From Myxococcus dinghuensis (GTDB taxonomy: Bacteria; Myxococcota; Myxococcia; Myxococcales; Myxococcaceae): DNA of 64,000 nt. The translations under genes were made by a program, and so were the position numbers. The notes under the pieces are model-generated. The model saw only the letters and a list, made by a program, of their open reading frames with translations. It had not been told where the DNA came from and made no database searches. Location: positions 1 to 64,000 of the forward strand of contig NZ_JAKCFB010000044.1 in the NCBI RefSeq assembly GCF_024198235.1, given 5' to 3'. Within the stretch, counting starts at the first letter, position 1. Every line of letters starts with the position of its first letter. Of this stretch, positions 43,454 through 52,748 are shown piece after piece.

Positions 43454-43918
43454 TTACGAAGTGGAAAGCTCGAAGAAATCGTAGGTGAGGACAACGCTTT
43501 CGATGACATTCTCGTCACTCTCATTGTCCCACTCACCCGCGACGAACTTTACCGGCCAGGCGCTCGAGAGGCTCCACCGGCGCAGCGTGGTGCCGTCCCT
43601 GTCTTGCTGGACGATGTCGAGGTTGCGCTTGTAGAGGCTGTCCGGCAGGCCCAGGCCGCTGGTGGTGTGCACGACGTCCTGGAACCAGTCGAAGAGTTCA
43701 TGGTCCTGAGTGGCGCCTCTCTCCAGGGTGACGTCCGAGAAGGTGAGGCGTCCCGGGGACTTGTTGGGGATGAGGCTGCCGCCCTCGAAGTACTGGACGT
43801 TGGCGACCTCGACGGACAACTCGCTGCACTTCTGGAAACCGGCAGACGCGACCGAGTCAATCTCGACCAAAAACTTGAAGCGCTTATGGAACGACCTCGG
43901 GCTTCCGATGACGGTCAC
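43454..43918 (-). CDS. tail tube protein (T4 gp19-like)
   Basis: The GTG at 43918 overlaps the HNH stop as GTGA. The 154 residues match tube proteins of contractile tails: FKFLVEIDSVASAGFQKCSEL, YFEGGSLIPNKSPGRLTFSD, VTLERGATQDHELFDWFQDV, SVVLTYDFFELS. It polymerises as the inner tube. Confidence 0.9.
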   Translation of the reverse strand: MTVIGSPRSFHKRFKFLVEIDSVASAGFQKCSELSVEVANVQYFEGGSLIPNKSPGRLTFSDVTLERGATQDHELFDWFQDVVHTTSGLGLPDSLYKRNLDIVQQDRDGTTLRRWSLSSAWPVKFVAGEWDNESDENVIESVVLTYDFFELSTS

Positions 43919-44559
43919 AGTGGTTCTCCTCTTCGCTTTCTGCTTCGAGATTGGGGCGTTTTCCCAAGCCGAGAAGTTGGCTCAATGCCGGATTTCCACC
44001 TGTGACAGGTGGGACATAGAGGCTGTGCGTTCTCGACCGTGGGGGCTCCGCCCAGAGACGCAGGGGTGATGTGGTCGCACTCGACGAGTTCGAATGCTCC
44101 ACACCAGGCACAGCGATAGTTGTAGAGTTCGATTGCAAGCTTCTTTACCCATGCAGGGAATTGCCACGGGCGTTTCGCTTTGGAGCGGTCCTTGATGAAG
44201 AGCGGATGCTCAGGGCCGAACCCCAGTTGCGGCTTGGGGTGGTGGTTCTTGAGGTAACGAGGAATTCCAGTCGCGTGGTGTCGAGGATTTAGTGTGATTG
44301 GTTTGCCGCAACCACACTGACAGCGATGCTGGCCTGTATTTGCTGCGACCCACAAATCGACACCCTTGTAATTGCCCCGTCTCGCGCGCGCATGGTGCCC
44401 GAGGATGAACTGGGGGATGCCTGCATGTCGATGGGCAGGCTTCAGGACAATTGGTTCTCCACATCCGCACGCGCAGAGTGGAGCCTGCTGCTTCGCGAGC
44501 CAATCCTTGATCAACTCCCTGCCTCGCCAAAGGCCGCTCCATGGAGTCCCTTTAGGCAT
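43915..44559 (-). CDS. HNH endonuclease inserted between sheath and tube
   Basis: The 214 residues hold two N-terminal repeats of CxCG-P ... GHHAR type (CACGCGEPIVLKP, CQCGCGKPITLNP) and a C-terminal HNH fold: CAWCGAFELVECDHITPASLGG ... CPTCHRW. The Cys4-bound HNH with DNA-recognition repeats is typical of homing endonucleases. It has displaced the usual sheath-tube adjacency but keeps a GTGA overlap with the tube gene. Confidence 0.85.
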   Translation of the reverse strand: MPKGTPWSGLWRGRELIKDWLAKQQAPLCACGCGEPIVLKPAHRHAGIPQFILGHHARARRGNYKGVDLWVAANTGQHRCQCGCGKPITLNPRHHATGIPRYLKNHHPKPQLGFGPEHPLFIKDRSKAKRPWQFPAWVKKLAIELYNYRCAWCGAFELVECDHITPASLGGAPTVENAQPLCPTCHRWKSGIEPTSRLGKTPQSRSRKRRGEPL

Positions 44560-44561
44560 GG

Positions 44562-46775
44562 CTACTCTCCCGAAGCCAACTCGGCTTCGAGGGCGCGGGT
44601 GTCCTGAGAAACCTGCAGGACGATGAACTCGGCCGGCTTGTTGGTGGCGAGCCCGATGCGCGCCACCAGCTTGCCGGCGAAGATGACGGACGGCGGGTTG
44701 AGGGCGTCCGAGACGTCAACGAAGAAGGCCGTGGCTGGCTCCTGGCTGCGGAAGGCCCCGTTCTTCATCTGCGCGAGGAGGAAGGCGGCGATGGAGCGCC
44801 GCACCTGGGCGCGCAGCCCCTCCGTGTTGTTGCGGTGCCTCGCGAACTGCAAACCGGACTTGAGGCTGCGCTCGATGAAGGACACCCCGCGCCGCTCGGC
44901 GACGTAGGGGAAGTTGCCGCTGGCCTTCAGCGTGCGCGAGCCATCGATGAAGCGCGGCAGGCCAGGCCCGGTGGTGAGGGGATTGATGCGGCGGGGGTAG
45001 ACGACGTCCCGCTTCTTCTCTTCCAACGTCTCCTTGGACTCGAAGCCGAGGACGCCGAACATGCGCCCGGCCTCGATGCCCGCGGGCGCGTCGTACACGC
45101 CGCCGGGGCGCGCGCCGTCGTTGCGGGCGAAGACGCCAGCGATGATGCCGGAGGGCGGGACGACGAGCTGCTCCACGTTGCCGAAGACGCTGCGGGCGGG
45201 GTTGAGCACCTTCACGCGCGGCCAGTAGAGGGCTGCGTGCTCAGAGAGTCCTTCGAGGGCGGCCTCCTGCGACACGTAGGAGACGATGTCCGTGGCGCTG
45301 TAGCCCGCGGGCGAGTCGAGGACGGCGAAGACGAGGCCGTCGCGCGCCACCTCGCAGTAGCGCACCATGGCGTTGTGGACGGCGGGCGTGGCGCGTCCGG
45401 GCACCAAGAGGAGGGAGACGTCTTGCACCTCGTCGAGCGCGTAGAGGCCCGTCCTACCCGCCTCAGAGCCGATGAAGTCGGCGTCGTCCAGGCCGACGAG
45501 GCCGTCGGTACCGCCCGAGAGGGCCACCGTCTGCACGTCCGGAACCGCGTCCGGTTGCACCATGAAGGCCTGGACGTAGCTGCTGCCGGTGCGCTCGTCA
45601 TTGAGGACGCGCTCGACGTAGCGCGCGTCGCCCCGGGCCGAGGAGAGGTTGGGGAAGGACTCGCGGTAGGCGCCGTCCTCGATGACGAGGACGTCGAAGG
45701 TGTCGAGGGCACCGTTGGTGGAGGGACGCACCTCCACCTCGAGGCGGTTGGCGTAGGCGCCCGCGTCCTTGGCCTCCAGGTGGAGGACGTCGGTGGCGCC
45801 GGAGGCGTCGCCCGTGTGCGGTAGCGCGTCGAGGCCGAGGCCGGAGCCCGCATCGCCCTGCACACGCAAGGAGGCGCCAGGCCCCGTGGACAGGGTGCGG
45901 AGTTGCAGCGTCCCCAGGGAGGACGGCGCCACGCGGACACCCGTCACCGCTGCCTCCACGAGGGCGCGCACCTCGGCCAGCTCGACCGCGCGCAGACTCT
46001 GGACGTTGCCACTCCCCACCTGCGGGCCGCCGGGGAAGCCGAAGACGGTGCCGGCCACCTCGTCGCCCACCTCCAGACGACTGGAGGCGCCCTGGGTGTC
46101 GCTGGCGATTCTCAGCACACCGTCCGCCACGGTGGCTCGCCCGCCAATGAGTCCCGCGTTGAGGACGGCGGCCACCTCCTGCGCGGTGGCCTGGGTGACG
46201 TCTTCGAAGTCCTCCTCGCTGAAGGCAATGAAGACGTCCCGGCCGTCGTCGACGCGCACACGGAGGGCCTGCCCTGCGGTGAGGGCATACGGCCCCGGGC
46301 GCCCGGCGGAGACGGAAGCCGCCGCGCCAGAGAAGACGACGTCCACCGCCTCGGCGCCGTTGACGGACACCTCCAGGCGCTGGCCATCGGCCAGGGTGAA
46401 GGGGGGCCGCAGGGTGCCGCGCACGGCCGCGGGCGTGGGCCCACCGCCCGTGGTGAGCGCCGCCGCCGCGCGCGTGGCCGTGTGAGACTCGGGGTTGGAG
46501 GCGTCCTCGTAGTGGACGGTGCGCACCGCCCAGAAGTGGCTGCCGCCATTCTCGAAGAAGCCCATGGCGGCCAGGGCCAAATCGGAGTCCGGTGTGAAGC
46601 CGCCGAAGGTGGCCTGGTACTCCTCGAAGGAGGTGCAAAGCACCGCCTGGCCGATGGGGCCGCGCTCCGCCAGGCCGACCGCGCCGGCCACGGAGGTGGG
46701 CGCGGAGGGAATGCCACGGACGCGCGGCTCCTCCTCCTCAACCACGATTTTCGACGACAGCAACTCACGACTCAC
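44562..46775 (-). CDS. tail sheath protein
   Basis: The GTG at 46775 is chosen: it overlaps the upstream stop (GTGA) and has GAGGTG before it. The 737-residue product starts VSRELLSSKIVVEEEEPRVR and has TSVAGAVGLAERGPIG near the N-terminus. The conserved C-terminal sheath domain is present: FPYVAERRGVSFIERSLKSG, RHRNNTEGLRAQVRRSIAAF and PAEFIVLQVSQDT. A large insertion (about residues 130-330) is beta-rich and probably forms surface domains. Confidence 0.9.
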   Translation of the reverse strand: MSRELLSSKIVVEEEEPRVRGIPSAPTSVAGAVGLAERGPIGQAVLCTSFEEYQATFGGFTPDSDLALAAMGFFENGGSHFWAVRTVHYEDASNPESHTATRAAAALTTGGGPTPAAVRGTLRPPFTLADGQRLEVSVNGAEAVDVVFSGAAASVSAGRPGPYALTAGQALRVRVDDGRDVFIAFSEEDFEDVTQATAQEVAAVLNAGLIGGRATVADGVLRIASDTQGASSRLEVGDEVAGTVFGFPGGPQVGSGNVQSLRAVELAEVRALVEAAVTGVRVAPSSLGTLQLRTLSTGPGASLRVQGDAGSGLGLDALPHTGDASGATDVLHLEAKDAGAYANRLEVEVRPSTNGALDTFDVLVIEDGAYRESFPNLSSARGDARYVERVLNDERTGSSYVQAFMVQPDAVPDVQTVALSGGTDGLVGLDDADFIGSEAGRTGLYALDEVQDVSLLLVPGRATPAVHNAMVRYCEVARDGLVFAVLDSPAGYSATDIVSYVSQEAALEGLSEHAALYWPRVKVLNPARSVFGNVEQLVVPPSGIIAGVFARNDGARPGGVYDAPAGIEAGRMFGVLGFESKETLEEKKRDVVYPRRINPLTTGPGLPRFIDGSRTLKASGNFPYVAERRGVSFIERSLKSGLQFARHRNNTEGLRAQVRRSIAAFLLAQMKNGAFRSQEPATAFFVDVSDALNPPSVIFAGKLVARIGLATNKPAEFIVLQVSQDTRALEAELASGE

Positions 46776-47104
46776 GAGGCACCTCGCTTCTTGCGGGACG
46801 CGCGCGCCGACGCTTCCGGCGCTGGGAGGAGGGATGGAGAGGACGGTGGGGCGGAGGGGGCCTGCCGCTTTAGGGTGACTTCGCCCCGGCGGATGGCAGC
46901 GGCCACGGCGGGCACGCAGAGGGCCGCCTCGTGGACGCCCTCCAGCGTGACGTCCGTGGCCAGGGTGAGGGAGGAGGGCAGGCGCCGGCCACCACGGCCA
47001 GGCTGCACGCCGCATGCACACGCGCCGCGCGCCAGGCAGTACGACTCGTGGGGCAAGAGGAAGGTGACGAGCCTGCCCAGGGCATTGGTGAGGGTGACGC
47101 TCAT
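46772..47104 (-). CDS. small neck/tail protein (110 aa)
   Basis: ATGA overlap with the upstream stop and GTGA overlap with the sheath start. The sequence (MSVTLTNALGRLVTFLLPHE ...) has a CxCG element and a Pro/Ser/Lys-rich tail. Probably a tail-completion component; family not recognised. Confidence 0.55.
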   Translation of the reverse strand: MSVTLTNALGRLVTFLLPHESYCLARGACACGVQPGRGGRRLPSSLTLATDVTLEGVHEAALCVPAVAAAIRRGEVTLKRQAPSAPPSSPSLLPAPEASARASRKKRGAS

Positions 47105-48003
47105 GAGGTGCCTCCGGAGAGAGAGTCCGTTTCGAGGTGAGTGCCGGCGACGGCCTTGCCGATGTCGAGGGGCAGGCCCTCGTCCACGTCGAAGCCGCGC
47201 ACCACGAGGCCCCACGTGAAGGCGCGCACGTCGTCGCGGCTGCCGAGCTGCGTGCGCACCTCGCCGTCCGCGTCCAGCTCCCAGCGCACGGCGCCGCGCG
47301 AAGCGTCTTCCGCGTCGCGGGCCATGGAGAGCCAGCGGTTGCGGTTGAGGAAGGTGGCCACGGCGGCCATGAGGTTGAAGAGTTCGGCGGTGCGGTTGGA
47401 GGCCACCGTGAGGGTGAAGGCCAAATCCACCGTGTACGCGGGGCGCCTGCGCACCAGCTCCGCGCCGGAGGGGCCCTGCACGACGTCCTCGTGCAGCACG
47501 TTGGTGGAGTAGCGACGACTCTCGCGCAGCGTGGGGCCTGACAGCACCACGGAGGGCAGCGAGGCCATGGCGATGACGTTGAGGCCGTCGGCCACCGTGT
47601 CGTCGTAGTCGACGGAGACGCTGGCGCTGACGTTGGCCACCACCTGGCGCTTGAGCTCACGCAGCAGGGAGCGAACGAGGCGGGTGAGGTCCGCCTCCTT
47701 CGCGACGCGCGGGCGCAGGTAGCGGTACGTGCCCGGAAGCAGCGCGGCCTCACCTGGAATGGGGTGCCCGTCAGCGGAGAGGTTGTGCAGCTCCACGTCG
47801 ACGGTGCCCACCTCATGGGGCGGCGTCCGCACGTCCGCGAAGTGGGTGCCCGCCTCTTCACGCGCCGAGAGGACCTCCGCGCGCAGTCCACCCAGGCGCA
47901 CGGCCACCCGCGCGGCGAAGCCCGTACCGGCGAGGCGGAGAATGTCTCCGCCGCTGGTGGGCCCCGAGGAGGGCGTCACGGAAGTGAGCGTGGGGATGGC
48001 CAC
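47101..48003 (-). CDS. tail-completion protein with IPT/TIG domain
   Basis: The GTG at 48003 overlaps the previous stop by one base. Residues 1-90 form an IPT/TIG Ig-like domain (TLTSVTPSSGPTSGGDILRL). The remainder (VSVDYDDTVADGLNVIAMAS, FNLMAAVATFLNRNRWL) resembles the tail-terminator proteins found just upstream of sheath genes. The Ig fusion may decorate the neck. Confidence 0.6.
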   Translation of the reverse strand: MAIPTLTSVTPSSGPTSGGDILRLAGTGFAARVAVRLGGLRAEVLSAREEAGTHFADVRTPPHEVGTVDVELHNLSADGHPIPGEAALLPGTYRYLRPRVAKEADLTRLVRSLLRELKRQVVANVSASVSVDYDDTVADGLNVIAMASLPSVVLSGPTLRESRRYSTNVLHEDVVQGPSGAELVRRRPAYTVDLAFTLTVASNRTAELFNLMAAVATFLNRNRWLSMARDAEDASRGAVRWELDADGEVRTQLGSRDDVRAFTWGLVVRGFDVDEGLPLDIGKAVAGTHLETDSLSGGTS

Positions 48004-48599
48004 TACCCCGGCCCTCCGAGGCCCAGCTCCTTCGCCACGCGCGCGAGGAAGCGGCGGCTGGCGCCCTGCTGAAACTTCGCGAAGGCCGGCCGCAGGAAGG
48101 GCCGCGCGGGCGTCTGCGTCACAATGACGCCGCGCCCACTGCCGCCGGTGCGCGCTTGGCCGGCCTGGCGCAGCAGCGCGAAGAGGAAGCGTCGCATCTT
48201 CGGCGTCATGGGGATGACGACGGGCGGCCCGCCGTACTCCTGGAGCTGCGCCACGTCGACGAGGGACTCGCCGTCGGGACTCTTCGCGGTGCGCGAGACG
48301 CCGATGAAGGCCTCGTCGCCCTCGACGACGACGGAGATGGAGTTGCGCAGCGCACCGGAGACGAGGAGGGCCTTCGTCCCGTTGAAGCCCGCGAGCTGGC
48401 GCGCCGCCAGCGTGAGGGGCGAGGGCGGGCGGAGTGGCTCTCCACCAGGTGCCTGCTGGGTGAGGCCCTGCACCACCTCCTTGCGCAGGGCGTGCGCCTC
48501 CTGGCGCAGGGCCGCCTGCGTCGCCCTCTCAAGGCGCGACGAGCCCGCCGCCAACAGTTGGCGGGCCCGTGCCCAGTCTCCGGTGCGAGAGATGGCCAT
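48003..48599 (-). CDS. phage virion morphogenesis protein (gpS/G-like)
   Basis: The 198 residues contain TKALLVSGALRNSISVVVEG, VDVAQLQEYGGPPVVIPMTP and TPARPFLRPAFAKFQQGA, the signature of virion morphogenesis/tail-completion proteins of Mu- and P2-like phages (LxxSGxL-N, QEYG, PARPF). Confidence 0.8.
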   Translation of the reverse strand: MAISRTGDWARARQLLAAGSSRLERATQAALRQEAHALRKEVVQGLTQQAPGGEPLRPPSPLTLAARQLAGFNGTKALLVSGALRNSISVVVEGDEAFIGVSRTAKSPDGESLVDVAQLQEYGGPPVVIPMTPKMRRFLFALLRQAGQARTGGSGRGVIVTQTPARPFLRPAFAKFQQGASRRFLARVAKELGLGGPG

Positions 48600-48606
48600 G
48601 GGAGTC

Positions 48607-49251
48607 TCAGCCCTGCTTCGCCCGCAGGTGAGGGACGTGCGAGTTGAGCCACTCAAGGGCCACGTGGGTGGCCTCACTCATCACCGCGCCGTGGCGGACG
48701 GACACGGAGGTGAGGGCCAGGGAGTGCGCGGCGACCTCCACGTCCTCCGGCCGGCAGCCGTAGTGCTTGAGGCCCTCGGCGATGGGGCGCACGGCGGGCA
48801 CGCTGCCGTAGCGCCAGAAGTGCAGCTCCAGGTTGCAGGTGTACGCCTCGGCCTCGTAGCGGGCGCGCGCGGAAGCGCTGGTGAGGTAGGCTAGCTCGTA
48901 GCTGGGGCCCTCCTCGTCATGCTGGACGACGTGCTGGTGCTCGTGGACGCACACCACCACCTGGGCCCACAAGTCCCAGCCCGACTTGGGCACGCCCACC
49001 TCGAAGGGCAGGTAGAGGGTGCGGCCCACAGTGGTGGCGTAGCGCTCGAGGAAGCGCTGCCTGTCGAGGATGCCCATGCGCTGCAGGGCCTCGGCAGCGA
49101 GCTGCATTTCGAGCGAGTCGGCCTTGTTGGCCGTCTTGGTGCGCAGGCGCGACTGCATGTGCTGGTAGAAGGCCCACACCTCCGCGGGCTGAATCTCGCC
49201 GCGCTGGAAGAGGCCGCCCACGCCAGGCAGGGACTGGAGGTAGCCTTTCAC
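48607..49251 (-). CDS. putative zinc metalloprotein (HEXXH) in the neck operon
   Basis: The GTG at 49251 overlaps the upstream stop (GTGA). The 214 residues have VVVCVHEHQHVVQHDEEG with HEHQH at 103-107, followed by YEAEAYTCNLELHFW where a Glu could be the third zinc ligand. This is the layout of a gluzincin-like peptidase. Such a gene is unusual among neck genes. Possible roles are capsid or tail processing or host-envelope degradation. Activity is inferred. Confidence 0.6.
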   Translation of the reverse strand: MKGYLQSLPGVGGLFQRGEIQPAEVWAFYQHMQSRLRTKTANKADSLEMQLAAEALQRMGILDRQRFLERYATTVGRTLYLPFEVGVPKSGWDLWAQVVVCVHEHQHVVQHDEEGPSYELAYLTSASARARYEAEAYTCNLELHFWRYGSVPAVRPIAEGLKHYGCRPEDVEVAAHSLALTSVSVRHGAVMSEATHVALEWLNSHVPHLRAKQG

Positions 49252-49526
49252 AGGACACCGCCTTCCATGGTGCCGGCGTCCACGGTGGCGGGCAGGCAGG
49301 TGTGGCCGGTGACGCCCTCCTCGTTGACGTAGGCGCAGGTGAAGCCAGCGTTGCTGTGCTCGCTGACGGCGTCGCAGTCGGCCAGCACCTGCCAGTTGCC
49401 GTCGCCGTTGCAGATTTCGGCGACGTTGCCGGCGCAGCGCGTGGACACCGGCGCGCAGCCGTCCGGCGCGCGGCAGCGGGTGAGGAGGGCGGTGGCGAGA
49501 AGTGGGGCGAGTAGCAGTGCTTTCAC
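49248..49526 (-). CDS. Cys-rich secreted or lipoprotein-like phage protein
   Basis: The 92 residues begin with a signal peptide (MKALLLAPLLATALLTRCRA; the Cys at 18 could be lipidated) and then carry eight further Cys (RCAGNVAEICNGDGNWQVL ...). The spacing matches a myxobacterial extracellular Cys motif. It is coupled to the HEXXH gene by a four-base overlap. A surface or envelope role, for example superinfection control, is inferred. Confidence 0.6.
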   Translation of the reverse strand: MKALLLAPLLATALLTRCRAPDGCAPVSTRCAGNVAEICNGDGNWQVLADCDAVSEHSNAGFTCAYVNEEGVTGHTCLPATVDAGTMEGGVL

Positions 49527-50047
49527 GTGAGTCCTCGGGCTTGGGGCCTGTCGTTGAAGGTGACGAGCAAGAGATTCCGGCGAGGCCTCCGGCGGTGGAG
49601 TCCGAAGCCCGTGGGGCGCGCCTCGGTGACGTACAGCCCGGGAGGCGTCCTCACGGCCTGCACGAGGGCGCCCGTGACGTCGTAGAGCGCGCCCAGCCTG
49701 TCGCTGGGGCGGATGAGGGCGTCGCCCGTGGCCGCGTCGACGAGTCCGAGGCGCTCCAAGTCGCGGAAGTGGAAGACGAGTTCGAAGCTCGTCCGGGGGC
49801 TGTTGCCGGAAGGAGTCATGCGCAATGACTCAAAGGCATCCGGCTCCACCTGGCAGGGGACACGCACGGGCGGAAATTCGCGACGGAAGGTTTCGGCCAG
49901 GCCGTCGTCGTCGGTGTCCACCAGCACCGGCTCGTGGAAGTCCGCGTCGTACCCGCTGGCATGGGGGCCCGGGCCGGGGCCCGCCATGGCGGCGGTGTCC
50001 AGGCGGTGCAGCTCCGCGAGGAAGGGGAAGATGAGCTTGCCCCTCAT
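49523..50047 (-). CDS. head-tail neck protein (174 aa)
   Basis: The ATG at 50047 opens MRGKLIFPFLAELHRLDTAA. Beta-rich segments (RTSFELVFHFRDLERLGLVD, GLYVTEARPTGFGL) fit a head-closure or joining protein. It overlaps both neighbours by 1-4 bases. Confidence 0.6.
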   Translation of the reverse strand: MRGKLIFPFLAELHRLDTAAMAGPGPGPHASGYDADFHEPVLVDTDDDGLAETFRREFPPVRVPCQVEPDAFESLRMTPSGNSPRTSFELVFHFRDLERLGLVDAATGDALIRPSDRLGALYDVTGALVQAVRTPPGLYVTEARPTGFGLHRRRPRRNLLLVTFNDRPQARGLT

Positions 50048-50685
50048 CAGGCGGCTCCGGGCAAGGAGGGCTTCACGTAGGGGGCGAGGAGGGTGTCCAC
50101 CTCCGGCTCTCCGGTGAGAGGCCGCACCGCGGGGCGGACAGTGTCGAGGCGGTAGCTCTGCTCGCGCGTGCGCTCCTCCACCACCCGCCAGCGCGTGCGC
50201 TCCTCCAGGGAAGCCTCGTCCGCCAGCGGCGAGAGGCTGCGCAGGACGAGCAGCATGCAGGCGCGGCGGATGGCGGGCGGCGTGCGCCCCTCCGGCGTCC
50301 CGTCCGCCTCGGTGTAGCCCCACCGGGCGCCGACGATGACGTTCCCCTCTCCGCGCGGGAAGACGCGCCCGTGGCGGAAGGTGAGGCGAGGCCCGTCGAA
50401 GCCCGGGCCTACCGGAGCGCCCACCACCACCAGGCGCTCCTTGGAGAAGGACACGTCCTCCCCGTAGAGCGCCAGGCGGTAGAGGCGGATGGGTGGTACC
50501 GGCAGCCAGAGGGACGGGGCGCCGCGCCCGTCGAGGTGCAACGTCGCCGAGCGCGGCTCGAAGTACCACCCCGTCACCTTGTCGATGGTGTGCGTGGCCT
50601 CTTCCAGGAGGATGGCCAGGCGGGTGTCGCCCGCCATGGCCGGGGTGACGCCCTCGGCGCGCATGTTGGCCACCGTGGCGTACAC
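50047..50685 (-). CDS. head-tail connector-like protein
   Basis: A GTG start, 212 residues. DTRLAILLEEATHTIDKVTG near the N-terminus and LRSLSPLADEASLEERTRWR near the C-terminus resemble connector/adaptor proteins of the gp6/gp15 group that follow the capsid gene. Confidence 0.6.
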   Translation of the reverse strand: MYATVANMRAEGVTPAMAGDTRLAILLEEATHTIDKVTGWYFEPRSATLHLDGRGAPSLWLPVPPIRLYRLALYGEDVSFSKERLVVVGAPVGPGFDGPRLTFRHGRVFPRGEGNVIVGARWGYTEADGTPEGRTPPAIRRACMLLVLRSLSPLADEASLEERTRWRVVEERTREQSYRLDTVRPAVRPLTGEPEVDTLLAPYVKPSLPGAA

Positions 50686-50686
50686 G

Positions 50687-51064
50687 TCAGTCCTTCTCCC
50701 GCTTGGCGCGGCGCGTGTCCTTCTCCTCGCTGGCCTTCGGCAAGTCTTCCGTCGTCAGCGTGCCGGCGGGCCGCGCCGCGCTCAGCTTCAGCTCATCGCT
50801 GGCGCTGCGCTTCACGCGGGCCTCGTCGGCCTCGGCCGCGTCGAGGGCCTTTGCCTCGGCCTCCGTGCTCACGTCGAAGGCGAGCGGCGAGTAGGCGTCA
50901 CCGGGCAACTGGCGCACCGTGCGCAGGTAGTCCGCCACCGGCTTCTCGACTCGGTACCACCCGCGTTCCTCTTGAAACTTGATGCCGGCATACGTGTAGC
51001 GCCGAAGCACGTGGCCCCGGCGCGCGTCGTAGGCCTTGAGTCGGACGAGATAGGTGTTGTCCAT
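50687..51064 (-). CDS. small protein after the major capsid gene
   Basis: The ATG at 51064 opens MDNTYLVRLKAYDARRGHVL (125 residues). The N-terminal half is a small beta domain; the C-terminal half is charged and helical (EAEAKALDAAEADEARVKRS). Possibly a capsid accessory protein. Confidence 0.55.
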   Translation of the reverse strand: MDNTYLVRLKAYDARRGHVLRRYTYAGIKFQEERGWYRVEKPVADYLRTVRQLPGDAYSPLAFDVSTEAEAKALDAAEADEARVKRSASDELKLSAARPAGTLTTEDLPKASEEKDTRRAKREKD

Positions 51065-51072
51065 GGTGGGCC

Positions 51073-52013
<941 letters not shown>

Positions 52014-52058
52014 GGGGATTCCTTCGGCGTTGAGGCTTCCTGGTGGCGGGTGGGGACG

Positions 52059-52748
52059 TCAGACGTCATGGAAGGAGAGGGCCTTGTCGACGCTCTCCCG
52101 GTTGAGGGGCTTGTTCATGTCGAGGGGCCAGCCGACGTCCTCGACGGCGGGCTTTTGCAGGCGCTCCGCGGGGGCGCTGCTGTTGGGCAGGCCGAACTGC
52201 TTCTCCACGCGGCCCAGCCGCTGGTGCTGCTCCTTCACGGAGCCCTCCAGTGCGCGGACGGCGTCGGTGAGCTTCGTCAGCCCCTCCATGACGCCGGAGG
52301 CGTCGAGACTCGGCGCAGGCGCAGCCGCAGCCGGCTGCGGAGGCGGCGCGGGATTGGCGGCCTTGGCGCGCGCCTCGACGTCCTCCTCGTCGTCCTCGTC
52401 CTCATTCTCCAGTGCGTCAGCCAGCGTGCGCAGGTGCTGGGCCACCTCCACCACGCGCACGCCGTCGATGCCGTCCGTGGAGGCGAGCGCCTCAACGAGA
52501 GTCGTCACCGCTTCGAGGGCCTGTTGGGCGGCGGCGAGGACTGCGTCGCCGGCCTTGGCGGTGTCCGAGGTGGTGCTTGCGCCCTCGGCCTGCGAGGTGT
52601 CCTGGGGAGCGTCGTCCATGGTGTCTCCGTCTCGCTTCACGAGGAGGAAGCGGTGCTTGTTGGCGGCCCTGTCCACGAGGGACACCTCCTCCACCACCAT
52701 GTCGACGAGGCGGTGGACGGAAGCGGGGCCTTGGTTGGTGCTCGTCAT
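52059..52748 (-). CDS. probable scaffold protein
   Basis: It overlaps the protease fusion by four bases (ATGA). The 229 residues begin with VEEVSLVDRAANKHRFLLVK, a segment usually found on XkdF-type proteins. Acidic and Pro/Ala-rich linkers and a helical end (LTDAVRALEGSVKEQHQRLG) follow. Position between protease and capsid gene and the helical, charged composition indicate a scaffold. Confidence 0.65.
   Translation of the reverse strand: MTSTNQGPASVHRLVDMVVEEVSLVDRAANKHRFLLVKRDGDTMDDAPQDTSQAEGASTTSDTAKAGDAVLAAAQQALEAVTTLVEALASTDGIDGVRVVEVAQHLRTLADALENEDEDDEEDVEARAKAANPAPPPQPAAAAPAPSLDASGVMEGLTKLTDAVRALEGSVKEQHQRLGRVEKQFGLPNSSAPAERLQKPAVEDVGWPLDMNKPLNRESVDKALSFHDV

Noticed and set aside
44562..47891. 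A single 1109-codon frame covering the sheath and beyond
   Set aside because: The sheath is coupled to the upstream gene at 46775 (GTGA). Sequence upstream of that in this frame is antigenic-looking Arg/Ser-rich shadow.
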